A stretch of DNA of 64,000 nucleotides from Gammaproteobacteria bacterium. Lineage in GTDB: Bacteria; Pseudomonadota; Gammaproteobacteria; Steroidobacterales; Foliamicaceae. The notes beneath the pieces are model-generated. The model was not told where the DNA came from. It worked only from the letters and a program-made list of their open reading frames with translations, and did not search any database. The position numbers were made by a program, and so were the translations under genes. Positions 49,587 through 57,878 of this stretch are shown here, piece after piece (positions within the stretch are counted from its first letter, which is position 1; every line of letters starts with the position of its first letter). The stretch covers positions 186,001 through 250,000 of the forward strand of contig WTGP01000034.1 in assembly GCA_011523505.1 (NCBI GenBank), given 5' to 3'.

Positions 49587-50612
49587 TCAGTCGACGTCGC
49601 GGGCCACGCGGAAGCCGAAGCCCGAGCCGGCCGTTGTCGCGAATATGGGCAGGCGGGTCGCCACCCTCAGTAAGCCGGGAAAACCGGCCCACGATCCGCC
49701 CTTGACCACCCACGTCCGGCAGGAGGGCTCGAGGTAGGGCGTTCCGTCCCGGGGCGCGTCCGCGTGACCCAGCGCGTAGCAGTCGGCCGTCAGTTCCGAA
49801 ACGTTGCCCGCGACGTCGTAGAGGCCGAAGGCGTTGGGCTCGAAGCTGGCGACGGGCGCCGTGAAGGCATACCCGTCGTCGCAGTCCGCGAACTGATCGT
49901 AGGGAATGTCCGCGGCCACTTCGGCGAACGACCGGTCGGCGCCGTTCTGAAATGCGCAGGCCTGCGTCCAGTCTTCGCCCCAGAAGGCGGCAAACTTCGA
50001 ATTCGCCCGCGCGGCATATTCCCATTCCGCTTCGCTGGGCAGGCGGTATGCGTGTCCCGTCCTGACGCTCAACCAATCCAGGTAGGCCAGTATCTCGGCG
50101 CGCCGCAGGCACGGCGCCGGATGGTCGTCGGAATCGCCGATACTGTTATCGCGCCAGGTGAACTCCGGCTGCATCTGCCAGCCCCAATCGGTGAGGTGAG
50201 AACAGCCTTTCATTGTCGTAAAGCCCGTCTCGTCCACGAATTCCGCAAACTGGGCCCGCGTGACTTCGGTACGGCCGATGGCATAGGAGTGCGCAATCGT
50301 GATCGCGGCGACCGGCTGCTCATTGGCCGCCAGGGCTTCGGGCATGCCCCAGGCCAGCCCCTCGGCGTCTTCCGCACCCATGACGAACGAGCCGCCCGCC
50401 GGAATAACGACCAGCTCGGGGCAGGATTCGCAGTCCCTGACTATGACGGGCTCCGCCGATGCGGATGCGGCGTTCAGCAACATGTACGCGAAGACCGCAA
50501 ACCCCAGCCTTGTGGGGCGGTTTACCGGAGCGATATTAAGGGTTGCCAAGGACACGGAGCTCGTTGCAGGCGAATATTCTAGACTTCGTGTCGGGAGGCA
50601 AGGATGGCGCAC
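49587..50612 (-). CDS. FGE/SUMF1-fold exported protein, intact copy
   Basis: A protein of about 341 residues, or about 30 fewer if a start nearer the hydrophobic FAVFAYMLLNAASASA signal segment is used. It carries the formylglycine-generating-enzyme (SUMF1) fold: FVMGAEDAEG, IGRTEVTRAQFAEFV, RLPSEAEWEYAAR, GLYDVAGNVSEL, VVKGGSWAG and GFGFRVAR. True FGEs carry two copper-binding cysteines in and after the GGSW segment; here it reads GGSWAGFPGLL without cysteine. Sulfatase activation is therefore unlikely, and it may be a C-lectin-like binding or EgtB/PvdO-type protein. Its 3' end has been copied twice, or three times, downstream. Confidence 0.82.
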   Translation of the reverse strand: MRHPCLPTRSLEYSPATSSVSLATLNIAPVNRPTRLGFAVFAYMLLNAASASAEPVIVRDCESCPELVVIPAGGSFVMGAEDAEGLAWGMPEALAANEQPVAAITIAHSYAIGRTEVTRAQFAEFVDETGFTTMKGCSHLTDWGWQMQPEFTWRDNSIGDSDDHPAPCLRRAEILAYLDWLSVRTGHAYRLPSEAEWEYAARANSKFAAFWGEDWTQACAFQNGADRSFAEVAADIPYDQFADCDDGYAFTAPVASFEPNAFGLYDVAGNVSELTADCYALGHADAPRDGTPYLEPSCRTWVVKGGSWAGFPGLLRVATRLPIFATTAGSGFGFRVARDVD

Positions 50613-50640
50613 CCTGCTTTGCGAGCGGGATACAAGGTGA

Positions 50641-50735
50641 GTTGGCCTGACCGGTCTCTCGATGAGCTATCGTCCCTAGAATATAAGGCCCGATGGGCCG
50701 AACGAAGGTCAGAAATTTGCTAACGATCTGCCCCA
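50641..50735 (+). mobile_element. IS3-family transposase 3' end remnant (left flank)
   Basis: On the plus strand this piece reads DRSLDELSSLEYKARWAERRS before a stop, the C-terminal signature of IS3-type OrfB transposases. It matches, at about 75% base identity and in opposite orientation, the remnant at 56,050-56,405. Only the last 30 codons survive and the rest of the element is absent. It lies just before the membrane protein gene, at the left edge of the AT-rich island. Confidence 0.62.
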
Positions 50736-50753
50736 GAAAATGGAGACCTCTCA

Positions 50754-51788
50754 ATGCCTAACATAACAATTGCGAAGCTGCTCGAAGGCAAGGAAGCGTG
50801 TTCGGCATGCTCAAATCATGCAGGAATAGCCTTAGTGGGACTGATTTCTTGTATTGCAGCTGGCGCCATGAATGCAGCCCCAAAGTTCTTTCCACCTCTT
50901 TTCTATGTTGTTCTAGGACTTAGTTCGTTCCCAATTGCAGTTTCCAGGATAAGTATTGATAAAGCCGCTGACAGAATCCGAACGAGCTTGGCAGAAGGGA
51001 ATGCTTCACTCGACGACGCAGTCGAAAGCACGGAAATCCCTTTCTTGCAACGCCCTTATGCTCATTTTGCCTTGTGTTTTTACGCGGTGTTCGTGTCCGG
51101 TTTTGTAGTCTATTGTGGCATTTGGCTTCCCATTCTTGACACGAATGACGGAGTCACCAAATTGGTGGTTCTAATCGTTATAGGAGCAGTCTCGCTAGCA
51201 AGCCTGTATTCTCTTTGGCGCCAGCATCGTCATCACGTGACAGAAATTAATCCTGTGACATTAGATGAAGAGCCGGCTTCCGTAGCGAGCATCAATCAGG
51301 AGTCCGAGTCACTGAGTATTTCGACTTATGATCGACTCTTGGAAATGAATGCAAGCAATGTTCGGCGTATTAACATGGTTGGAGCGGTATATGTTGCGCA
51401 AATCACATGTATAGGAGCGGGAGCCCTTATATCCGTTTCGCCGATGTACCAAGCCATTGCTTTTACTATTATTTGCCTAGGAAGCTTTTATCTCGCATTA
51501 TTGCGATTGGGCTATTCTTTTTCGAGTCAACGCATTCTTAAAGCGGTCGACGCGGGGAGTCTCCTTCACACAGACTCGCCGCATCAACAATACTTGCTGC
51601 CTAACACGTTACGGGCACCTAAACTTTTTTTGCTTAGCATTGGTGTTCCACCCTTTTCCATACTTCTAGGAGCTCTCGACTCGCTAATCGGATTCTCAAT
51701 CCTTTTGTTCGTGCCGATACTCTTATTCCTACTTTGGGGCGGGGCATTTCTTTGTTTCATTTCGAAACTATTTCGGTATCCCCTCTAG
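50754..51788 (+). CDS. Multi-pass membrane protein of unknown function
   Basis: A 344-residue protein with about eight hydrophobic segments in two similar-looking halves, separated by a long polar loop around residues 165-205 rich in Ser and Glu. Each half begins with a helix-loop region (residues 55-85 and 260-285) facing the same side. I recognise no family. Its base composition is noticeably richer in A and T than the first 50 kb, implying transfer. It lies immediately inside the left IS3 remnant and is convergent to the methyltransferase-SIR2-DUF262 operon. A membrane effector or transporter role in the island is conceivable but unsupported by any motif. Confidence 0.65.
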   Translation: MPNITIAKLLEGKEACSACSNHAGIALVGLISCIAAGAMNAAPKFFPPLFYVVLGLSSFPIAVSRISIDKAADRIRTSLAEGNASLDDAVESTEIPFLQRPYAHFALCFYAVFVSGFVVYCGIWLPILDTNDGVTKLVVLIVIGAVSLASLYSLWRQHRHHVTEINPVTLDEEPASVASINQESESLSISTYDRLLEMNASNVRRINMVGAVYVAQITCIGAGALISVSPMYQAIAFTIICLGSFYLALLRLGYSFSSQRILKAVDAGSLLHTDSPHQQYLLPNTLRAPKLFLLSIGVPPFSILLGALDSLIGFSILLFVPILLFLLWGGAFLCFISKLFRYPL

Positions 51789-51987
51789 GCGGGAAGTAAT
51801 GGCAGGCTGCCAAATGCCGGCAGGGTCGAGTCTGAGCAACTCTGTAGAGGTGGGTATATTGAAGAGATTGGGGAAAACGACCCTGAATTAATGGCTTTTC
51901 CATCTAGGTTTGATGCTTGCCGGAAGCAGAAGACTATACCGAACTAAACTTGATGCAGGCTCCACCGGACCTCCAATGGATGTGGGC

Positions 51988-52254
51988 TTACTTTGGTGCA
52001 GGCGAGACGATGCGGAACTGACAAAAAGTGTTCGCGCCGGCTCGAGGACTAATGGGGGTGAGTAGTTCCACACCTGCTTCATCCTGAAATAATTGGGTAC
52101 CAAGAGCACTGCGTACAGACTGTAGCGGATTAGTGAGTCCCATCCCTTGACGAATAGCGCCTAATCGAATGTCAACCACCTCACGACCAGCAGCCCTCGC
52201 CGGCGCTATGTAGTTATTGATGACGTACCTTCGGATTCGTTCAGCTGTGGTCAC
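51988..52254 (-). CDS. Small basic protein, fourth gene of the SIR2 operon
   Basis: An 88-residue protein beginning at a GTG (52,254) with AGGAGG eight bases upstream, the best ribosome site in this operon. It reads TAERIRRYVINNYIAPARAAG, then EVVDIRLGAIRQGMGLTNPLQSVRSAL and a short beta-like tail. The middle resembles a small winged-helix or DNA-binding domain, but I do not recognise a named family. It lies 76 bases downstream of the DUF262 gene on the same strand, so it is probably co-transcribed with it. A sensor or regulatory role is inference. Confidence 0.6.
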   Translation of the reverse strand: MTTAERIRRYVINNYIAPARAAGREVVDIRLGAIRQGMGLTNPLQSVRSALGTQLFQDEAGVELLTPISPRAGANTFCQFRIVSPAPK

Positions 52255-52330
52255 AATTGGTTCCTCCTAACAAAGCTCATTTGAGCCGCTCTTCCGTTTC
52301 CTTGTCTGAAAAGATGTGTGAAGTTCTTGT

Positions 52331-53506
52331 TTACGACTCCTCGGGATTCTGTCTAATTCGCTCTTCATATTCCCGATCCCCCTCTAATTTGCCATCCTGG
52401 AGCCATTGATCGAGGCTCCTGTTCAGAATCTCATGCCGTCGTGTGAGCGCAGGCTTTTCAACCGCCGCCTGCGTTAGGTGGCGCTGAAACTCTACGAGGT
52501 GCTGATATTCCGGATCCACTTTGAATGACTTCATCTTCTCGACTTGCGATTTGAGGCGCTCCGCGAATTCTTTCGCAAATTTCCAGAAAACTTCTGCTTG
52601 CAGGTCACCGTTGGGCACCTTCCGGCCCCACGCCAACAGGACCAGGCTGACCGTAACAGCGCGGTTTCGGAGATAGTCTGATGCATTTTCCACCCCGTCA
52701 TTGATCGCATCGAGCGTGTCTCTCACCTTTCCAATCAATGGATCTGCCGGATCGATATCTTCGTATTGCTTCAAGAACCTCTGAAGGTCAAAATGACGAG
52801 CCCGCGTAAACTCACCTAGTTCTGAGAACGTGAATATCTGCAGCAATACCTGAGCTGCCGTCAGTTCTTTCGCATACCGGCGGGTTGGAATTTTGACCGA
52901 CTCAAAGAATGGGTGTTTCCCGATTTCGTCATCCGCGAAAACGATGTTGCGCATCGTACCTACCATCGCATGCAGTTTCTCCCCTGCATTGATGAGAGTA
53001 CCAAGGTTTAGTCTTAGGAATTGGAGATTGAACTCTTCCTCGTCTCTCGTCCCTGAAAGGTATACAGTTGTGACTTTATACTCGAGAAGCGCCTTCTTGG
53101 CCTTCTTGGACAGATCGTGCAGACGAGACTTCTCATCATTTACGAAACGCTCGATCTCCTGATACGTATGCCCGTTCAAAGGATCGAAATCAGTCGCGAG
53201 CCCGCTCGATATCTCGTTTTCAATGCGCAATGGAAATCCATTGTCGCGTTCGTCTGACGGGTTTTCGGCAAAGAAAGACATAATGGCGTTTAGTCGCTGC
53301 CGCCCGTCTATGCACTCTAGCGTGCCATCTTCCTTTCGGTAAAAGTACACGGACGCGATATCGAATCGTCTAAGTATCGAGTCGATCAGGCGCTGCTTCT
53401 GATCGCGCGACCAGATATCCGGTTCTCGCTGATACCGCGGAAACTCGATTTCCAGGAAATCACGCTGCAGATCCTTAATAAACAGTGATGTAGTTTCTCT
53501 CTCCAT
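52331..53506 (-). CDS. DUF262 (GmrS/ParB-like) domain protein
   Basis: A 391-residue protein with the DUF262 hallmarks EFPRYQREPDIWS (about 22-34) and ECIDGRQRLNAIMSFF (about 64-79), a ParB/sulfiredoxin-like nucleotide-binding fold. The remaining 250 residues are mostly helical with no HNH (DUF1524) nuclease domain, which usually accompanies DUF262 in the type IV restriction proteins GmrSD, BrxU and SspE. It therefore cannot cut DNA by the usual route. It begins eight bases after the SIR2 stop, with GAGGA in place. DUF262 domains use NTPs to sense modified DNA; here the SIR2 partner may be the effector. Confidence 0.82.
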   Translation of the reverse strand: MERETTSLFIKDLQRDFLEIEFPRYQREPDIWSRDQKQRLIDSILRRFDIASVYFYRKEDGTLECIDGRQRLNAIMSFFAENPSDERDNGFPLRIENEISSGLATDFDPLNGHTYQEIERFVNDEKSRLHDLSKKAKKALLEYKVTTVYLSGTRDEEEFNLQFLRLNLGTLINAGEKLHAMVGTMRNIVFADDEIGKHPFFESVKIPTRRYAKELTAAQVLLQIFTFSELGEFTRARHFDLQRFLKQYEDIDPADPLIGKVRDTLDAINDGVENASDYLRNRAVTVSLVLLAWGRKVPNGDLQAEVFWKFAKEFAERLKSQVEKMKSFKVDPEYQHLVEFQRHLTQAAVEKPALTRRHEILNRSLDQWLQDGKLEGDREYEERIRQNPEES

Positions 53507-53514
53507 CTATATCC

Positions 53515-54654
53515 TCACGCTATCGCGTCAGTGAATTTCCGAAACACGCCAGACTTCGTGGACAGATCACCTACATCGGTCACAAGCCGTTCACACATCA
53601 TTTTCAACCAGAACGAAAACGGATTCGTTATCGATTGCTGAGCCTTATCGTTTGCTTGCGACTGCAGATCCTCGGGCAAATTGTTGTAGCGACGAGGTCC
53701 AGAACCCAGCAGTTCCCCTACGAGCTGATCGCCAATCTTCGGCAACTCCGGTAACCACCGTACCTCTAGATACGGAAAAAGGTTTCGGATTCGTTCCACC
53801 GTAGGACGTGTTGCAATCACCTCGATTGCATACGGCTGTGCCGATGCATGAGTGTGCCGTGTCGAGAACAGCAACGACAATAGGTCCCAATCATTGGGAC
53901 CAAGATTGCAGCCGATGATTCGCACGACATCGCAATCGAGTAGTTCCCTCGCGCGACCCCAAATTAAGTTGAAGGGATAGTCATTCTTCGGTTTCTTTAT
54001 CCCAGGAGGGATCCAAACGCCATCGCCGTGTCGTAGTTTTATCTCGATGGGCCAATTACGCGACCAACCAAACGACCCGTGCATTTTGAGAACGGTAATA
54101 TGTCGGCCCGTTCCGTCGACGCGACTGGGCGCAATCCCGTAATCCACTTTTCGACCAAGGTCCTTCACGATGGCATGTTCCAAGAGAATGTCGTAGTTCA
54201 GCGTCAAAAATCCTTGAAGCTGCTCACTGTTGCCAGCAACCTCGTGCATATCTACGAGCGCCGCGTACAGCCTTGACCTGGATTTCCCCAGCTCGTTCTC
54301 AACGTCTTTCAGTCGGGCCCTAAGAACATAGGAAAATACGTCCCGTAGATCGTCAGCAAAGTCTCGGTACTCGCTTGCAGGAGTATCTTCGAGAAAGGTG
54401 ATCATCTGTTCAATGTCAAGATTCTCCTGTGAGATCATCGCCGTATTGACTAGACGGCGTATGCCCGCGTGATCCTCATATTTCTCAATTACCCTGAGAT
54501 GGACCTGATCAGAAATCGTTCGAGAGAGTCCGTCCATCGTGATGTTGTGCCGACTCCCCGAGTGAGAGATACAACCCTGTGTCGCACCCGACCCCAAGAG
54601 GTACACTACCCGACAGCTATCGCTCCCGTCGGCTCCTGTCCGTTCTCGCGCCAC
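53515..54654 (-). CDS. SIR2-like (SIR2_2) NAD-binding effector protein
   Basis: A 379-residue protein with the SIR2-like pattern of anti-phage effectors: glycine-rich VVYLLGSGATQG (about 16-27), GFLTLNYDILLEHA (N153 of the TxNYD motif), VLKMHGSFGW (H192) and IIGCNLGPNDWDLLSLLF. The catalytic Asn and His found essential in ThsA-type NAD hydrolases are both present. Such proteins degrade NAD+ to abort infection. The start is a GTG with GGAG seven bases upstream. It lies 45 bases after the methyltransferase gene and eight bases before DUF262. The C-terminal 110 residues are unassigned. Confidence 0.83.
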   Translation of the reverse strand: MARERTGADGSDSCRVVYLLGSGATQGCISHSGSRHNITMDGLSRTISDQVHLRVIEKYEDHAGIRRLVNTAMISQENLDIEQMITFLEDTPASEYRDFADDLRDVFSYVLRARLKDVENELGKSRSRLYAALVDMHEVAGNSEQLQGFLTLNYDILLEHAIVKDLGRKVDYGIAPSRVDGTGRHITVLKMHGSFGWSRNWPIEIKLRHGDGVWIPPGIKKPKNDYPFNLIWGRARELLDCDVVRIIGCNLGPNDWDLLSLLFSTRHTHASAQPYAIEVIATRPTVERIRNLFPYLEVRWLPELPKIGDQLVGELLGSGPRRYNNLPEDLQSQANDKAQQSITNPFSFWLKMMCERLVTDVGDLSTKSGVFRKFTDAIA

Positions 54655-54699
54655 GTAAGTCTCCGTATTATTGTTCTGTCAATGCCCCAGGCACATGCT

Positions 54700-55971
54700 T
54701 CATTCGAACACAAGTAGGGACTCTCGGTGTTTTCGAATCGGCAGATGCCTACGCGCATTAGCATTCATGTTCGACAATGCATGACGCACTGGAAAATCGT
54801 GCTGAGCAATTAGGCTACGTCCGGCAGCTCCCAAACTCGCTGTAACAAGTTTCTGCAAATCTATGTGTAGGGATTTGTAGTATGAATCCTGAACCACGAG
54901 CGCGATTCTACCTGCAGGCTTAACGCGAGCCGCGATCAACTCTAGTGCCTTGTGAATCTCTGCGAGGTAATTGCGGAGCCAAGGCGCATAGTAGTTTGCC
55001 GAACCATGTGATTCGTGGCCTGCAACACGCTCTACCAGGTCTTGCGCCTCTTCTGGAATGTCGCCTTCGATCCTATTGACGCCCCGCACGAGGGGCGTGC
55101 CAGTCGATTGTTGACGCAAAGTCGTGATGAAGTCTGTGCTTAATCCGAGTACCGACAGCTCAGGTGCAGATGACTTGATGTAATCGATTCGTGTGGCGTA
55201 TGGCGGAGATGTCAAGCAAGCGTCGAATGAATGTTGATCTGACAAGATGACCGACGCACGCCCAGTAAGAATACTCGCTAACTCGTTTGAGTCTGGCTTG
55301 ATAATCTGTAGGCGCGACGAAAGATAATCGACCCGATCAGTAAAAGCCACTCGTATAGTTTCTGGCCGGGGTCTAAGGCGCTTGTGCGGAGAAGTTGGAG
55401 CGACCATCCACGTTGGATTGGATCCCCGGAAGCGTCGAAGTAGGTCGCGAGTCGCCGCGAATAGTGCCGAATAGAAAAACGCTGTGATGAGAGGTAGCCG
55501 TGATGGCGCCGACTCATCACCCGTGGAAAGGTCTACTTCAAGGGCATCATCCGCGGCCGTGACCAAATGTATCGCGCGCTGAAGTTTCCTGATCTCATTG
55601 CTCGCTGCAGGCCCTAGCCAAACCAATAGCGGATCATGCTCTCGCTTGGCGGGAGTGCTTTTCTCCGCAGCGGCCGCGATATCCGCTGCGATAGGAGCCA
55701 AGCTGTCTGCGATCGATTTTGGAGTTAGCCGCGCCCGAGCCACAACAGAAAGCGCTGGATTGATGTCAATGCCCATAGATGTCACGCTTCGACTCGCCGC
55801 TACCGCAGTGGTGGTCCCGGATCCATTCCAAGGGTCAACGACGGATTTAGCCAATTCAAGATAGCTCTTGAACACGTCGGTCACGAAGGCCGAGGTGAAC
55901 CCCGCGTAATATGGGTACCAGTCCTTTTGTTGCTCTATCGGTGGCTGTTTTGGAGACGCTAGCGTAATCAC
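54700..55971 (-). CDS. Amino-DNA-methyltransferase (TSPPY type)
   Basis: A 423-residue S-adenosylmethionine-dependent DNA methyltransferase. The cofactor motif VVDPWNGSGTTTAVAASRSV (about 44-63) comes first and the catalytic TSPPYATRIDYIKS (about 252-265) follows, the motif order of alpha- or gamma-type enzymes; TSPPY is usual for N4-cytosine or N6-adenine methylation. An insert of about 150 residues between them may include the recognition part. No restriction nuclease is adjacent. It begins with GTG at 55,971, just inside the right IS3 remnant, and heads the operon with SIR2 and DUF262 genes. Modification of self DNA is the likely role. Confidence 0.84.
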   Translation of the reverse strand: MITLASPKQPPIEQQKDWYPYYAGFTSAFVTDVFKSYLELAKSVVDPWNGSGTTTAVAASRSVTSMGIDINPALSVVARARLTPKSIADSLAPIAADIAAAAEKSTPAKREHDPLLVWLGPAASNEIRKLQRAIHLVTAADDALEVDLSTGDESAPSRLPLITAFFYSALFAATRDLLRRFRGSNPTWMVAPTSPHKRLRPRPETIRVAFTDRVDYLSSRLQIIKPDSNELASILTGRASVILSDQHSFDACLTSPPYATRIDYIKSSAPELSVLGLSTDFITTLRQQSTGTPLVRGVNRIEGDIPEEAQDLVERVAGHESHGSANYYAPWLRNYLAEIHKALELIAARVKPAGRIALVVQDSYYKSLHIDLQKLVTASLGAAGRSLIAQHDFPVRHALSNMNANARRHLPIRKHRESLLVFE

Positions 55972-56049
55972 GCTGCAAACCTACCAGACTCACAGCCAGA
56001 GCGACAAACTCTATGGACCGCTCCCCTGGACCGAGCCATATTGAGAGGA

Positions 56050-56405
56050 GACCGGTTTGTCCTTGACAGGCCCCAAATTCCTGGGCTAATTCGTCAGCAT
56101 ATTTTGACCTTCGTTCGGCCCATCGAGCCTTAAATTCCGGGGGCGAGAGTTCATTGAGAGACCAGCGAGGCCGGCTCTCGTTGTACTCTCGCCGCCAAGC
56201 CCGCAACTTCTCCCTGGTGTTCGTCGAGTCGTCGAACGAGTGGGCGTTCAGACATTAGTCTCGAAGGTTTCTGTTGAACGACTCGATGAACGCGTTGTTC
56301 ATCCGCTGTCTAGGTCGCAGGAACTTTATGGTCACTCTGTTGGTATTGGCCCACATATCGACCCTGCGACCAACGAACTCGCCGCCGCTACGCACCCAAA
56401 TGTGG
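56050..56405 (-). mobile_element. IS3-family transposase remnant (right flank), with in-frame stop
   Basis: The minus strand encodes the C-terminal quarter of an IS3 OrfB transposase: GGEFVGRRVDMWANTNRVTIKF, NNAFIESFNRNLRD with the catalytic Glu in ESFN, then after a TAA CLNAHSFDDS, REYNESRPRWSLNELSPPEF and KARWAERRSKYADELAQEFG. The stop falls where Glu is expected (RDECLN), and the usual DNGPEF is RSGGEF, so the gene is dead. It is inverted relative to the remnant at 50,641-50,735. Between them lie the membrane protein and the methyltransferase-SIR2-DUF262 operon. Confidence 0.78.
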
Positions 56406-56499
56406 TCAAACACGCACAATTTCCTACTTGACATGCCGACAACCACCAAACTCGCCACGCCTGGTAACCTACACACCTCGCCGTGGCCAAATCTCCCCT

Positions 56500-56883
56500 G
56501 TGAGCTCCAACGACACCGACATCCTGATGCGCCTCGCCGCGTTCAAACGCGTCGAAGTGTTGAGCAGAATGCATGGCCACCTTACGCACAGGGAGTTGAG
56601 CACCGGGTTCATCTTCCAGGGTGAGCGCATCCCGCTCGTTAACCCGCAGCGCGGGATTTTCAAGCCAAGGCAGATGCGTTACTTGCTTTCCATCAAGACC
56701 GTTATTCCCAAGACCGGCGGACGCGTCTGGTACGACGATCAGTTAGAAGCTCACGACCAAATCTACGACGGCGATGACGGCATCGACTATGCCTTCATGG
56801 GGAGCGATCCGAACGCTGCCGACAACCAATGGCTTCGAGCAGCATACGAGAGCCAAGTCCGCTCAAGGCTAAGAGGACAATGA
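56500..56883 (+). pseudogene. Truncated HNH-type restriction endonuclease, N-terminal part
   Basis: From a GTG at 56,500 the frame encodes about 127 residues highly typical of a restriction-endonuclease family with a C-terminal HNH domain: FKRVEVLSRMHGHLTHREL, GERIPLVNPQRGIFKPRQMR, GRVWYDDQLEAHDQIYDGD, DYAFMGSDPNAADNQWLRAAY. In the family this continues with a central region and an HNH nuclease motif, both absent; the frame ends after about ten unrelated residues. The gene therefore lost its catalytic half, at a point where an opposite-strand HNH gene begins eight bases later. It is probably non-functional, although a standalone recognition domain cannot be excluded. Confidence 0.68.
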
Positions 56884-56890
56884 AGTGAGC

Positions 56891-57637
56891 TTAGGTGCTC
56901 TTGAGGTTGATGCACTTCCTTAGTTCATCCAAAGGAAGACACTTTCCTTTTTTTCTATGCACCATTCTGTGGCAGTTCGCGCAAAGTACCGCGACATCAG
57001 ACTCAGGATTCGTCACCCTTTCTCCAGCCTCCGGGAACGGTAGGAGGTGGTGGACTTCAATGTAACCTTTGCCAATCTCACCGTAGAACTCCTCAAAATT
57101 GAACTTGCATACCTTGCATGTCAATCCTTGAAACGTGATTGCCTGCTTCCTAACCTCCGGATCTCGCTCGTATCCGACTGAAATGAAGGTTTTTTCGGCA
57201 CCCTCCGTTCTAACTACCTCTGGAAGTGAACTAGCGCCATCTAACACATTCGTTATCAAGCCAGCCCGTAGTGCAAGCGCAAAGGTCTCAAGTTCTTCGT
57301 CTGATCGATCCTGCCATGCGTCAATCACGCCTTTGAACTTAGGACTTAGCCGTCGCAGATCTCCAAACTCGTCTATCCAACCAACACGGCCGTTATCGAA
57401 CAAAGGATCGTACGTGTCGCGCACACCCTTGAGACTGTGCCGAAATTTCTCGCGTGTTCGGCCATCACCTGCGGCCTCGTAAAAGTAGTTATACGCTTCC
57501 TTCCAAGTGTTTGCAGCCAATATTCGGGGTGGGTCGCACTTGTCATTGGGCGCGGGCTCTCCGCAACGAGCCAAGTAGTAACCAAATACCAACATAGCGG
57601 GTGACCGCTTAATCGGCTTTTGTTTTTTTGTTGCCAT
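56891..57637 (-). CDS. HNH endonuclease (McrA-like)
   Basis: A 248-residue protein with a complete C-terminal HNH nuclease motif: CKVCKFNF, the catalytic GYIEVHHLLPF, and VLCANCHRMVHR with the second zinc-binding cysteine pair. The N-terminal 150 residues are helical and unassigned, perhaps for recognition. Members of this family cut DNA, often only when modified or unmodified in a specific way. It converges with the truncated HNH gene on the other side. It is close to, but not in an operon with, the methyltransferase genes. Confidence 0.84.
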   Translation of the reverse strand: MATKKQKPIKRSPAMLVFGYYLARCGEPAPNDKCDPPRILAANTWKEAYNYFYEAAGDGRTREKFRHSLKGVRDTYDPLFDNGRVGWIDEFGDLRRLSPKFKGVIDAWQDRSDEELETFALALRAGLITNVLDGASSLPEVVRTEGAEKTFISVGYERDPEVRKQAITFQGLTCKVCKFNFEEFYGEIGKGYIEVHHLLPFPEAGERVTNPESDVAVLCANCHRMVHRKKGKCLPLDELRKCINLKST

Positions 57638-57878
57638 TGTTCTTTGTGTTCTTGAGAGGTACCCGTGTACAAGAATACGAGTTTCTCGTAGCTTGGCCAG
57701 CCTCCAGCCTTCGACTTATATGTAGCTCCGCCCGGCTGAAGCGGCTCGGACACCTCTACTGGAACTGTAGTTGCCGAAAAAGCGGACAGTAGTGCATGTC
57801 ATCGACAGTCTGGCCCAAACCTTGCCGTTTTCCTCCTCATGCTAGGCTCGCTTGGGGCGTTGATAAGGAGAGTCCAAC

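Noticed and set aside
45987..49593. Integron cassette array with attC sites
   Set aside because: The repeated boundary is protein-coding FGE-like sequence; no attC-type core sites (GTTRRRY/RYYYAAC) or integrase gene were seen, and the cargo points in both directions.
46884..50612. Diversity-generating retroelement, since FGE-like C-termini are common variable targets and repeats of the 3' end are present
   Set aside because: No reverse transcriptase or accessory gene was found, and differences between copies are mixed substitutions rather than changes confined to adenines of a template.
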